Below, in pieces: positions 23,511 through 34,551 of a stretch of DNA of 64,000 nucleotides (the stretch's first letter is position 1; each line of letters opens with the position of its first letter). A model generated the notes under the pieces. That model did no database searches, was not told the origin of the DNA, and saw nothing but the letters and a program-made list of their open reading frames with translations. This stretch comes from Anthonomus grandis grandis. Taxonomy: Eukaryota > Arthropoda > Insecta > Coleoptera > Curculionidae. A program made the translations under genes and the position numbers. The stretch lies in contig NC_065567.1 in assembly GCF_022605725.1 (NCBI RefSeq), positions 26,453,127 to 26,517,126 on the forward strand, given 5' to 3'.

Positions 23511-24764
23511 ATTGCCTGAGAAAAAAATGCTTTTTATGAAAATTAAAGGTGATAAAAAATGTATAGTCTTTGCATCTATAAAAATTACCTTATTTCTTCT
23601 AAGCACTCCTGTAAGAAAAAAATCAATATCTTGATTTTTAATGCATGAATTTTAATAATTTTTTCAGAAAATACTTGAAAAGCTCTTAGAGTATCCCAGG
23701 AATCAATTACTACAACATTTTAGCCATTTCAAATCAAGATATTGGGTTGCCAATAAGAGGCTAATTATTTTATTTCTTTCAGGCACTTCTGTAAAAAAAA
23801 TGTTTTTTTAAATTAAACGAAAAAAAAATGAATAAAGTATTATTTAAAAGTGAAGGTTCTATTTACATATTTTATCCCTAGAGGCTAAGGCTATATTTAA
23901 AATATTGTACTTAAATCTTTAAAATTGTGCTAAGAAATAATTGATAGTGTAAAAAAAATGATAATAGATTTTGGTATAAATTTTTTAATAGTACAATATG
24001 TGAAAGAGGACGCAGGTTTGATTAACGCAGACTCAAATAGGACCCATCAACATGAACATCATAATGATGAAATTAAATATTTTTATTCTTTGGTTTTCCT
24101 AAAATAACATTCAATCCATAGGCACGTTACTCTCTTCTCTACCGTTTGTCCAATGGACATCTAAAATTAGTCCAATTATTATCCAGCATGTTCAAGTGCA
24201 AGGAATGATTGGACATCCAATAAATTACCGCTTTAGGTTATTGATTTGTATTTTTTTAATTGTTCAATTTTAAAAATATGGATTTGTGATTAGAGTATAT
24301 TGTCCATATCTCAATTTTAAAGCTTGAAAGCCGTAGTATGCCAGAAATCAATAATTACAATATTTTAGTCACTAGAAATCAAGATATTCAGTTGCCAATA
24401 AGAAGTTAATTATTTTATTTCTTCCAAGCACTCCAGTGAGAAAAATGTCAATATCTTGATTATTAGTACATCATTTTTTTAGAAAAGTTTGATGTATCCT
24501 TAAAGTCTCCAGAAATCAATACTCAAACAACACATCATATATTATTATCAGTAAATATATATTTATTCCACGATTTTTAGGAAATTTTTGGTTTTAGTAT
24601 ATTTATGAAACTGAAAAATAAACGTATATCATACACGATTCTGTTTACTCAAGGGACAAAATGTCGGTATTTAAAAAAATTGATATATAGGATTTGCATA
24701 TTTATTTTTTTAAACTCGATTAATACACCTCAAATATTTGATGAAATTATTGTGAAAAAATCAC

Positions 24765-25190
24765 TGTTTTTCGTCCATATTATCTAATCTAATAACGCTG
24801 TTTTTATACTAAATATTTATACATAAAATTATATCAAATTTAAATAAATAGTGTTATTTAATTAAATAATAAATATATTTCCTGTAAAAACATTATTTTT
24901 CATCAAAAAAACCCTTACCCCCCCACCCACCCCAAGCTTTTGCTCTGTAAAAAATTACTTTGAAAAAGCATCATTTTCGCCAATAATGTCCAATCTAATA
25001 TTACTGTTTTTGTATTAAATATTTATTCATATACATATACATAATTTTATAAAAATCAAATATATAAAAATATTATTCATCCGTATCATTTTGGAAGACA
25101 ATGATTTTTATAAAGAATTTCTTATTGGTAAATTGTGTGGGGTGGGTGGGTGGGTAAGAGTAGACGGTTTTTTGCAGAAAATAATTTCAT
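24765..25190. repeat. G-tract palindrome repeat, copy 5
   Basis: C-tract at about 24911-24934 and G-tract at about 25139-25156, with the same flanking words as copies 3 and 4. It lies in the right arm of the inverted repeat and is the mirror of copy 3. Confidence 0.8.
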
Positions 25191-26254
25191 GAGAAAAAAA
25201 TGCTTTTTATAAAAATTAAAGGTGATAAAAAAATCTATAGTTTTTGCCTCTATAGAAATTACCTTATTCTTCTAAACGCTCCTGTAAGGGAAAAATCAAA
25301 ATCTTGATTTTTAATGTATGAATTTTGATGATTTTTTCAGAAAATATTTGAAAACCTCTTACAGTATCCCAGGAATCACTAATTACAATATTTTAGCCAT
25401 TTGAAATCAAGATATTCAATTGCCAATAATAGATAAATTATTTTATTTCTTCCAGGCACTCCTGTAAAAAAAAGTGTCAATATCTTGATTTTTTAGTGTA
25501 TGGATTTTAATAATTTTTTCATAAAAGTTTGAACTATCTTTAGGGCCTTTAAAAATCAATAATTACAACATTTTAAACACTAAAAATCATACTCTATATC
25601 CGTTTCAATATTTTTCTTTTTTTAATTTTAAGGAAATTTTTAGTGTCCAAAATTGGTATAACTAAGTGTACATTATAGGACAATAAATGGATTTAAAATG
25701 GACATATAATAGTGCGACACTCCATTAAATATTTATTGGAGATCATTTGGACAATATTCGGATATCCATAGGAGGGACATTCATAAAATATCCAATGGCT
25801 TAAAGGGTGTTAATCTGGGTAAAGATTATTAATAATTTCCTGGCTTGGAGTCGCTACTTTTAGTCCAGGAAAAAATAATTTCTCATTTAATTTCACCTAA
25901 CACTTACCTAAGCCCTGAATCAGTTCTGAACTTCTAGTTCCATCGATCCTTGGACTCTCATTGAAATTTTGAGTTCTAGACTTGCGCAGTAGATTTTTAA
26001 TGACATGTATGTCGACTATTTACTCTTTTCGTGCTTATTTTCTGACAAGTGGTGCATTATGTAATTTAAAATGAGATGTTGATACTTTATTGTTAATATA
26101 GAATTACAGATCCACCTCTTTACACAGTACGGTTTTAAAAAACTATAATTTATCAATTCAACTTTAATTAATTCAGCAACATTAGACACTGGAATTATCT
26201 AAGGAAAATGTGCCAAAAATGGGAAACGAAATTAAAACTTTAATCTTTGGACTA

Positions 26255-26625
26255 TAATCTTATAGTCCAGGGGTGCTTATACTACTAAAAATTTAATTAC
26301 TAGTGTATAAACTGAATTTCCAATGATTGACAAACAATTTTACTAATTCCTTTGGACTATATCTTTAGTTATTGTCCAGGCGTGTTTGTACTAAAAATGC
26401 AATAATTCCTTGAAATTAAGTTTTTATTAATAAAACAAAGTTAGACTTACATCCTCTGATTACAATGCTATAATCCAGGTGGTCCCGTAACAAAAATTAT
26501 AATAAATTTCACAAAATTGAACCTAAATCTCAGGAGTACATTTATGGCCATAATCCAAGCGTGCCAATAATAAAAAAAAATTCCATGATTAAGGGTTATA
26601 GTCCAGGTGTGCCTGTACTCAAAAA
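26255..26625 (+). repeat. Degenerate repeats of a TCCAGG-GTGC motif
   Basis: Variants of 'tagtccaggtgtgcctgtac' occur near 26263, 26370, 26476, 26557 and 26595, separated by 40-110 bp of A/T-rich sequence. They look like remains of a decayed tandem array. Confidence 0.5.
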
Positions 26626-26629
26626 ATTC

Positions 26630-28340
26630 TCTATTTAGCTGAAATTACATATTTGCTAATTATCTGGATTATTGCTTTAATATGGATTGTTAATCTAGCA
26701 ACACAAAATTGTTATTAAAATGGCGTCCGATGTCTTTAATTTTTTTTTCTTTATATAACCATCTAAACTGTAAGTTAGTTATTTTCTGTACAATTTTCGG
26801 TATTTATCTACCTTATAATTGGGCTCATTACCTATAAAAAAATATTTTGGAAGTGACACTATTGACCTGGACGTAATATTTTAGTTTTTTTTTTAATTTT
26901 CAAGATATTTTTTTAATGATGTTGATGGAATTTTAAATTTTCTGTAAACAATTCAACTGCATGGGAAGAATTTTTGAAAATAGTTAAATTTGAAGAAGTA
27001 AATTTTTTTCTTAAATAATTCAACTGCGTCGATAATTTTTTTAAATCTTAATATTTTGTAATTTTTTTTGAACAATTCTTAATTAAATATGAATTTTGTT
27101 AAAAAAATAAATTCAATTCATCAAAATAAAATTAAATTTGATTTCTCAGTGTCTTATATATTCTGGGAATCATACCTAGAATACCTACTATCATAAATAG
27201 TAAGGGATGAGAATGGAATTACAATTAACATTACTAGTGATTGCCAATGCCTCTAGAGTACTCTTAAAAATTTGGAACTTATTTGGTCTATTGATATTAT
27301 TAAAAAGTCATTTGTAAAATTTTATTAAAACTGCCAGAGGAAAAAATTAAAGCCTCTGAACATTTAATAAACAAATGCCTTAAAAGGGTAGTCGTAATGA
27401 GCCTTAAATTGTAGGTACCTTTCTCTTACTAGTAATTAGTTGAAAGGCCTTATAAGAGTCAAATAACCCTCTGATGTTTGTTACATGAACTTAATAATCC
27501 TGATAGGGAATGAAGGAATTTTTCTTGTCAAGCTTAACCCTTTTCATGGACAACTCGGGGCGATTTTATTATTTTATCCCTTAAAACATTTTGACACGGG
27601 TCTGATGTCGGTCGTAATATTCGAAATGCGAATCTGTCATTGAGATTTATTGGGAAATTAGGTTTGGCTTGTCTGGATAAAATCATTTAATGTTCATTTT
27701 ACTGAAAATGAACTGCAAATTCATAACATAGAACGTTCCTAATTAATTCCTAATAAACACAACCATATTCCAGGGAAATATATATCTGGAAAATTGCATA
27801 ATGGTGATTTTAGTACAAACTTTATTGATATTTTGTACTCAAGTGAAGAATCTATTTTTAAAATTATATTAAAATATGTGTGCCTTAGTGATTATAGGAT
27901 TGGAAATTGCGTGCAAGGAGTTTTTTTTATGGCTTTGTGTTAAGCACATTTAGCCGCAAGTTCCGAGCGGAGTATGAATATTTAATTAGTACAAAATTCT
28001 ATTAATATTTTGTACAATTTTAACGTTACGATAGAAAACATTAATTCTTTTCTGAATTTTCGGAAATACTATGTTATACCCGGTTAAGTTTTTAAGTTTG
28101 TAGGTCAGTTGATGAGTAACTTTCTTTACAGCAAACTTACGTCATCTGCTCTTCTTCTAATGCTACTTTTTAATTCTACATCAATATTCTTTTGTTTGTT
28201 CATGGATCTTTTCTGAGACTGTCTTTCTTCCTAAAAAAATCTATTACACCAAACTTGATTCATTCAATATCTGAACATTATTGCACTCATTCGTTCTCTA
28301 TCGCAATTTATTTACTAATTTATATTTACCACTCATAATA
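26630..28340. other. Low-complexity AT-rich stretch, no gene recognised
   Basis: Long T and A runs, only very short frames, no recognisable repeat boundaries. Confidence 0.4.
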
Positions 28341-28354
28341 CCAAGGATAAGGAG

Positions 28355-29810
28355 AGCGGGAGATAAGTTATCACCAATCAGTATCCACATTCCCATGCGC
28401 AGTGAATGAATTTACGTTATGGAGTTGTACGAGGACCATTTTGATGTTGTCTTCTTTCAAACAAAAAAAGGTTTTAATAATTATTAAATTCTTTAATATA
28501 AAATATTTTAAATTAACAAAATAGCTTATTTGTCTTTTCGTTTGTATTATATAGTGTTATGAGAGTTCAAAAGTCTCGCCATTTAGGCAATTAATCCAAT
28601 CAACGGGGGGAAGAGGTAGTGTAAGTTTCTACCAATCAGATTCTAAATTCCTTTGCGCAGTGACCAAATTTATGTCATGGAGTTGCTGCGATGACTATTT
28701 ATGTTCGTTTATATGCAAGGGGTGGACTTGGGACAAAATATATTTTAATTTTAATTATTTGAGTGATTAATTAAATTTAAGAATGCGCGTTTCAAGAGAT
28801 CTTAACTTGAACGTTTGCATAAAATGATATTACCACTGAATTAATTTTGCTTAAGCTGCCTTGTTATTGGTTTGTTTTTTCTATAATTCTTGCTTATTTA
28901 ATTATATTTAAATTTTATTTTATAATCAATATTATGAAAAAACAAGAAACTCTTATACTCTGTGAAAATGTACTCAATAAGCCTTTAAAGTTACCTCCAT
29001 TCAGGCAGACAACCCAATCAAAACAACCAGAACGATCAGGAGAGGGAGAGTTTAAATTTCCACCAATCACATTCCAAATTCCCATGCGCAGTGAATAAAT
29101 TGATGTAATGGAGTTGCTGTGATAACCATTTAGGTTTAGTAGTGGTTTTATAGTTCAAGTAATAATTACTTGCCTTCAAATAGAACTTTATTTGCCATCA
29201 GATATACAATTATTACTGAAACTTAATGAATATTTTATATAAAACCAATTACATTGGTTATTTAGAATCAGTGTGAACACCCCTAAAACATAAACAAATT
29301 ACGAAACATAAACACTCAGAAGTCAGAAATTATAAGTATATAACTTATAAGGTTAGTTTCTTTATTTATTGATCATTCAAGATACAATGGTACAAAATCA
29401 AAAACCTAAAAAAATAGAATCCCTTTTGTCCCTTTTTCCCATTTTATTAGTGTCCAATTAACTTATTTCCTCTCTTAATAGTTTAAAGGTAATATGCTTT
29501 AAGAACCTAATTTTAATTTTCTATGAGTGTGATTATTAAAAATCTATTATATTTAAAAAGGAAAGTTGTCTTCTTATTTTGTTACTTGCTAATTTAAGTA
29601 ATGTTAATTATGCCTAAAAGTTTCTTAATCATCAAAATTTGATAAAAATACCAACAAAGTTTAATATCCTGTAAAATTGCATGGCATTTAAGAAGGTAAT
29701 CCATTGAAAACAACTAAATCAACGAGGAGAGAGGAAGTTTAAATTTCCACCAATCAGATTTTAAAATCCCATGCGCAGTGACTAAATAAATGTCATGGAG
29801 TTGCTGCCAT
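28355..29810 (+). repeat. Four dispersed copies of a CCAAT / ATGCGCAGTG repeat
   Basis: A unit of about 90-120 bp occurs near 28370-28440, 28600-28700, 29010-29130 and 29700-29815. Conserved order: an 'aatcaacgagg'-like purine-rich lead, 'tttccaccaatcagatt', 'cccatgcgcagtga', then 'atgtcatggagttgctg'. Unrelated AT-rich sequence separates the copies. CCAATCA resembles an NF-Y site and TGCGCA an NRF-1 half site, but binding is only inferred. The short + strand frame at 28847-29098 is a by-product of the third copy. Confidence 0.7.
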
Positions 29811-29815
29811 AATAA

Positions 29816-30700
29816 GGTAGTTTAAGGTAAAAATAACCTAACAAATGCGCCTTTCAATTATGTCAAATAAAAGCCAAAAGTAAATTTAATTCAATCAAAA
29901 TGTTTCCGACTCTCTATATTGCTAGTTCTGGAAATACCCCACGCTGCGGAGGGCTGAATAGGCCATAGAAACAGCTCGGAGCCCCGCTATTTGACATTGC
30001 GTTCCTCTTGCTTTTGCACAAATAATATAATTTACTTTTTCCCCCGTTTTTATTTTTATCTGAAAACGACTCGACGGGTTATTCGTTTTATATAGTAAAT
30101 GTTTGTTGCACCGCGTTATCATTTTTTAAAACGGGTAAGAGGTTCTGAGTTTTAGTTCGAAAATTAGCCATTGAAAATCTAATTAAACAAATTTTTTTTC
30201 AATTAATTTTTATTTTTACACTCTATGTTGAGTCGCTCTTTTTTGCACGAATTATAGCAAATTTTGTCCCAATTCTATGGGCATCTGACAGTATTCTAAA
30301 CTCGTCAAGTGGGAAAATAGTCCAATAGCGAGTAGCACATTTTCATACAATGAAACCAGGAAATGTGTCAAAGTGGTTAATAGCTTGGCTTAATTGCTGT
30401 TATAATATTAAGTCTATTCTTAACTATTTATAGAGAAAGGTTAAAAATAGTAATCATATTATTGACAATAATTTTGCAATTTTCGTGCCAGCATGCAATT
30501 TTTAACAAACGGGCAAATTTAACGTTTAACGATATTGTAAACATCGAGAAACCAGCTGATTTTCCACCTCTGTCATTCCAGATGACACAATGAAATATTA
30601 ACTTTTCTCTCTATTTTGTATATCTTTTCTTTATTTTGTTAATAGTATCTCGATCGTCTGGAAAATATCACTTTATTCCCATCTTTTTCTAATTAACGGA
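29816..30700. other. No gene recognised
   Basis: AT-rich sequence. The reverse-strand frame at 29922-30122 is short and without motif. Confidence 0.35.
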
Positions 30701-30717
30701 CTGAGATAGGGATATAT

Positions 30718-31291
30718 ACGTCATGGAAATTAGCAACAGAATCAGAAACGAAAATCAAATTTTTACAATCGCCCAGATAAGTTCTGCATGCAATTAATTT
30801 TTTTGCATATTTAAGGATTAAATCTGATTTTAAACATCTAAAATGAAGTTAAGAGAAAAACTATAATTACATATAGACAAAAAGGGTGTAGATTTGATGT
30901 TTTTTTCGGTATAAAAGATAAATGTAAAATAATAAATAACTTAAAAAAATCACAGTAATTATTAAAAACTTTGTTACACCTTCAAATTTGGTGTATAAAT
31001 AAAAGATAATAAAATACACGATACAGAGACACACGTTTTTTCAGGGGATGAAGGGATGTAAGCCACCCCCATACTGCAAAAAAATAATTTTTTTTGTATA
31101 CATATAGACAAAAAAAAACACTTTTTTTGTCTATATGTAATTATAGTTTTTCTCTTAACTTTATTTTAAATGTTTAAAATCAGATTTAATCCTTAAATAT
31201 GAATAAAAAATAGATTGCATGCAGAACTTATCTGGGCGACTGTAAAAATTTAATTTTCGTTTCTGATTCTGTTGCTAATTTCCATGACGTG
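30718..31291. mobile_element. 574-bp MITE with long inverted repeats and 8-bp target duplication
   Basis: Inverted repeats of about 170 bp (30718-30885 and 31125-31291) start ACGTCATGGAAATTAGC on each side. The direct repeat GGATATAT flanks the element exactly, at 30710-30717 and 31292-31299. An 8-bp duplication is typical of hAT-type insertions, but the ends do not show the usual hAT CAG start, so the superfamily is open. The middle of about 240 bp is AT-rich and non-coding. Confidence 0.85.
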
Positions 31292-31512
31292 GATATATAA
31301 ATGAGAATTCAACTTTTTCCTTTATTTTTTATATCATTTTATCATTTTGTTAATAGTGTCTGGATCGTCTGGAAATTGTGTTTTTCGGGTTTAATTTGAT
31401 AAATATGGATATTCGTCGAGCTTTAAAATAAACACATTTACTGGTTTAATTATTATATAATCAAGAAAATAAAAATAGCGCAAAAGAGATTTTTACAAAT
31501 TTTGCGTTTTTT

Positions 31513-31729
31513 CTTCTTCTTCTTCCTCAAATACAATGGACTCGCGTCGTATTTCGACACGGCCGCCCAATATTGTTGTTTATGGACCTACAGTTTAACG
31601 TGGGTTCCGAACCACAATGTTTTATTTTTCATAAGACAAAAACAAACAACCATGCCCATGCCGGGATTCGAACCCGAGACCACACGATTGGATCGTGAAC
31701 GCTTTGCCCACGGTGCTACCGGGGTCGGC
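31513..31729 (-). mobile_element. tRNA-derived SINE with 14-bp target duplication
   Basis: Read on the reverse strand, the head has an A box (TAGCACCGTGG, 31708-31718) and a perfect B box (GGTTCGAATCC, 31664-31674) at tRNA-like spacing. A body of about 145 bp follows, with a (GAA)n-type tail at 31513-31530. The target duplication ATTTTGCGTTTTTT is exact at 31499-31512 and 31730-31743. The anticodon arm folds with a 5-nt rather than 7-nt loop, so this is a SINE head and not a working tRNA gene. Expression would rely on the internal RNA polymerase III promoter. The perfect duplication implies a recent insertion. Confidence 0.9.
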
Positions 31730-31920
31730 ATTTTGCGTTTTTTTAAAAAACGTGATTCTTAATTACTAGCAAAATTCTAACCAAAAAACGTGAAGTGATG
31801 CTCTTGTTTGTTAAAAGTCATCTGTCACTTTTTGGGCTATGCTACATTGGTTGCACGCTGTACATTTAAGGTAAGTACACACTCAACGATTTACTAAACG
31901 TTACAATGCGATATATTTAC

Positions 31921-33830
31921 AACGTTAAAATGCGATATGTCAAAAACGGCTGCAAATTTTTTTTTGACATTTTGGTGACATTTCAAGTATACCGGGGGGC
32001 ACTTTTTGTGATATTTTTGACATTTGTCCCTTCACCCCCCTAAGAGGGGGGGAGGGTCACTTCCTTATTTTAAATGGAATGACGTGTTTTTTATTCTTAA
32101 ATACGAATCTACATAAAATATGAAGTCTGTTTACAAAAAATTTTTAAAATTGCTCTGCTGGTTACGGAATTATGATCAAAAATGTTTTGATTAAATTTAA
32201 AAATAATTCGAATATTCTACTACAATGAAAACAAATTATTTCCTACTTTTTAACTATTTATCGTCTATGTATTATGCCTAAGGAGCTGTTCGAAGTGACC
32301 GCCGCCTTCGACTTCCAAACACTTTCTTATCCTTTCTGGACATGAGTTTCGTACCCGCTGTAACATTGCTGGTGTCACTAATGAACAAGCAAAACGAATC
32401 CTGTTCTTCATGTCCTCTGGAGTTGTAGGTGCACTAGCCATTACTTTGTCTTTTATAAATCCCCATAAAAAAAAGTCAAGGGGCGTCAAATCTGGCGAAC
32501 GAGCAGGCCAGTTGACAGGACCACCTCGACCAATCCACCTGTTTTCAAAAATCTCATTTAAATAAGTACGGGCCTGTATGGCATAATGGGGTGGAGCTCC
32601 GTCCTGCTGAAACCATACGTTAGGATTTAAATTTTGGTTTAGTAGACGAGGTAACTGATTTCTTAAAAAATCTGTATAGACCTGTCCATTTAAATGACCT
32701 TGGAAAAAATGCGGACCAATAACTCTATCCTCGAAAATACCACACCATACGTTCACAGACCAGGGATGTTGATTTGGTACAGTTCTCATCCAGTGAGGAT
32801 TATTTGCTTCCCAGTAATGCATGTTGTGCCTGTCTACCTTTTAGAAAAACAAACAACCAAAACTTGAATATGTTCTAATTTAAATAAGTTAAATCTTACC
32901 TGCCCGCAATTATCAAAAGAAGCCTCATCAGAAAAAAAAACGTTTCTCAAAAAATGGTTATTTTCACGCATTTTTGTTGAAATCCAAGTGCAAAAATTAA
33001 TGCGATTCTCAAAATCATGTCCGTAAAGCTCTTGATGAAGTGTAATGTGGTAAGGATGAAACTTGTACCGGTGCAGAATTGTTATAATTGATGATTGACT
33101 AATTCCAGCATCTAAAGCAAGCCGCCTGGTACTGATTTGAGGATCAATAGCTACTGCTCCTAACACAGCAACTGCCTTATTTTCATCTGTTTGCGTTTTA
33201 ATCCGATTTCGTCGTTTACTTTTTAGACTACCAGTCATACGACTTCTGGTCTCCAGTCTCTTAAAGGCCATATGAGATTTTGGAATATCCGGAAACCTCT
33301 CGGCCCACACTACTGCAGCCTCCCTATCTACTTCTACACTGAAATTCGCTTCCATTTTTTTCTTTTTAAACACAATTTACTTGTTAATAACACGTCAAAA
33401 TTTTTATGTGACACTGCTTGTTATGTTGCCATGGAAATCCTACTAGGATTTTCATTTCCATCCATACTAGTAAAATAAACAGTAGGTTTTCCATGGCAAC
33501 CGGCTGTTATGGTAAAATATTCGAATTATTTTTAAATTTAATCAAAACATTTTTGATCATAATTCCGTAACCAGCAGAGCAATTTTAAAAATTTTTTGTA
33601 AACAGACTTCATATTTTATGTAGATTCGTATTTAAGAATAAAAAACACGTCATTCCATTTAAAATAAGGAAGTGACCCTCCCCCCCTCTTAGGGGGGTGA
33701 AGGGACAAATGTCAAAAATATCACAAAAAGTGCCCCCCGGTATACTGAAATGTCACCAAAATGTCAAAAAAAAATTTGCAGCCGTTTTTGACATATCACA
33801 TTGTAACACTTTAAAAAACTCGCCCTGTAT
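31921..33830 (-). mobile_element. DD41D (rosa-type) transposon with about 300-bp inverted repeats
   Basis: Arms of about 300 bp (31921-32221 and 33512-33830) are near-perfect inverted repeats, sharing for example 'gtcaaaaacggctgcaaatt'. The right edge ends CGCCCTGTA next to TA, the Tc1/mariner target. The left edge lacks the CAGGGCG terminus and shows a small internal duplication (acgttacaatgcgatat and acgttaaaatgcgatat), so that terminus seems rearranged. The transposase between the arms is on the reverse strand. Confidence 0.85.
32265..33373 (-). CDS. DD41D transposase, apparently intact, two exons
   Basis: This is a DNA transposase of the Tc1/mariner superfamily that would cut and rejoin its element ends in the nucleus. 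Exon 1 is 33373-32900 and exon 2 is 32837-32265; an intron at 32838-32899 (62 bp, GTAAGA donor, TTCTAAAAG acceptor) joins NCGQ to VDRHNMHYWEANN in frame. The product is 348 residues if the first Met (MFKKKK) is used, or 342 from the Met of MEANFS, which fits the family better. A helix-turn-helix region (STRRLALDAGISQSSIITIL) precedes the catalytic triad D149 (FFSDEASF), D237 (WFQQDGAPPHY) and D279 (LTPLDFFLWG). The D237-D279 gap is 41 residues, hence DD41D. The N terminus is shorter than I expect, so a small in-frame deletion is possible. No stop or frameshift was seen. Confidence 0.8.
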
Positions 33831-34305
33831 ACTAACTTACTCTAATTGGTCAGATTTTACCTAAAAAATATCACATTATTTTAAACTGATTGGAAGAACG
33901 TTTTCATTTCTTTTAGGCAGTTTAGTGCATTCTTCTAATTGAAATAGAGTTAACAGAGCAACAGCCTCTAAGCCAAGAACCTGGAAGAAATAAAAATCTT
34001 ATTTTTAGATCTATATACCTCATAAATTTCTTCAAATATCTCTTTTTCGCTCTATGAATTAACACTTTATTTATTTATTTCATTTGACTGATACACACTT
34101 TAGAATTAATGAAACATAGAATTTATTTGCAGATGACACTACTTTCTTGAATTGGGGACTGCTCCAAATGTTATAAAAAAATTAAAATCCCCTTAAAGGA
34201 ATCCCACAGAAAAAAAAAACATAACTGTTGCTTCCCCCCTAAACTAATTTAAATAGAGCAAACTACCCCAATAGGTAGAAATTACAAAGAAGAGAGGGAG
34301 GGGGG
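33831..34305. other. No gene recognised
   Basis: AT-rich flank between the DD41D element and the CpG-rich patch. Confidence 0.4.
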
Positions 34306-34309
34306 TTGA

Positions 34310-34490
34310 TATCATCGTGGAGCAGTCGTCGGGAGTCCAGAACTTCCCGATGACGACCGGCGCTCCGGAGAAAGCGTCGCGACGGCTGCCAGTTTGCCGA
34401 CGCCAGCGCTCGCGTTCACTTGTTGCCCTCCCGTTACCCCCCTCCCACCCGCTCTTTTGGATCGCGGTAACCGTTACGCCTCCCTTGTTG
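34310..34490. promoter_or_regulatory. CpG-rich island in AT-rich surroundings
   Basis: About 180 bp dense in CG dinucleotides (for example 'gaccggcgctccggagaaag' and 'gacgccagcgctcgcgttca'), sharply bounded by AT-rich DNA and followed by a T run at about 34532-34551. Neither strand gives a convincing protein. It could be a promoter, a 5' UTR exon of the downstream KLF gene (16.5 kb away on the + strand), or a fragment of a GC-rich transposon. There is no strong GTAAGT donor at its right edge. Confidence 0.3.
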
Positions 34491-34551
34491 CATTTTCTGA
34501 TTAATCTGAATAACTCTAAGAGGTGTTGAAACTTTTTTTTTTTTTTTTTTT

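Larger units (their letters stand above)
18769..25890. repeat. Large inverted and tandem repeat complex
   Basis: The left arm (18769 to about 19866) is mirrored by the right arm (about 24785-25888). For example, 'actccaagccaagaacttat' on the left faces a complementary block near 25830-25855. Inside, two direct copies of a unit of about 1.85 kb lie at about 21960-23815 and 23800-25600; matched markers are 1839 and 1858 bp apart. Units contain sub-repeats built on 'aaatcaagatattcaattgc' and 'cttccaggcactccagtgag', plus a core with paired G/C tracts. The arms are about 1.1 kb and about 5 kb apart, so the structure could be a foldback element or a rearranged satellite-like family. No transposase was found. 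Confidence 0.8.

Noticed and set aside
31658..31728. Functional tRNA gene
   Set aside because: A and B boxes are good, but the anticodon loop is 5 nt and the unit has a SINE body, tail and target duplication.
31502..31762. 86-codon frame over the SINE
   Set aside because: The frame is created by the tRNA-like head and body of the SINE read on the opposite strand.
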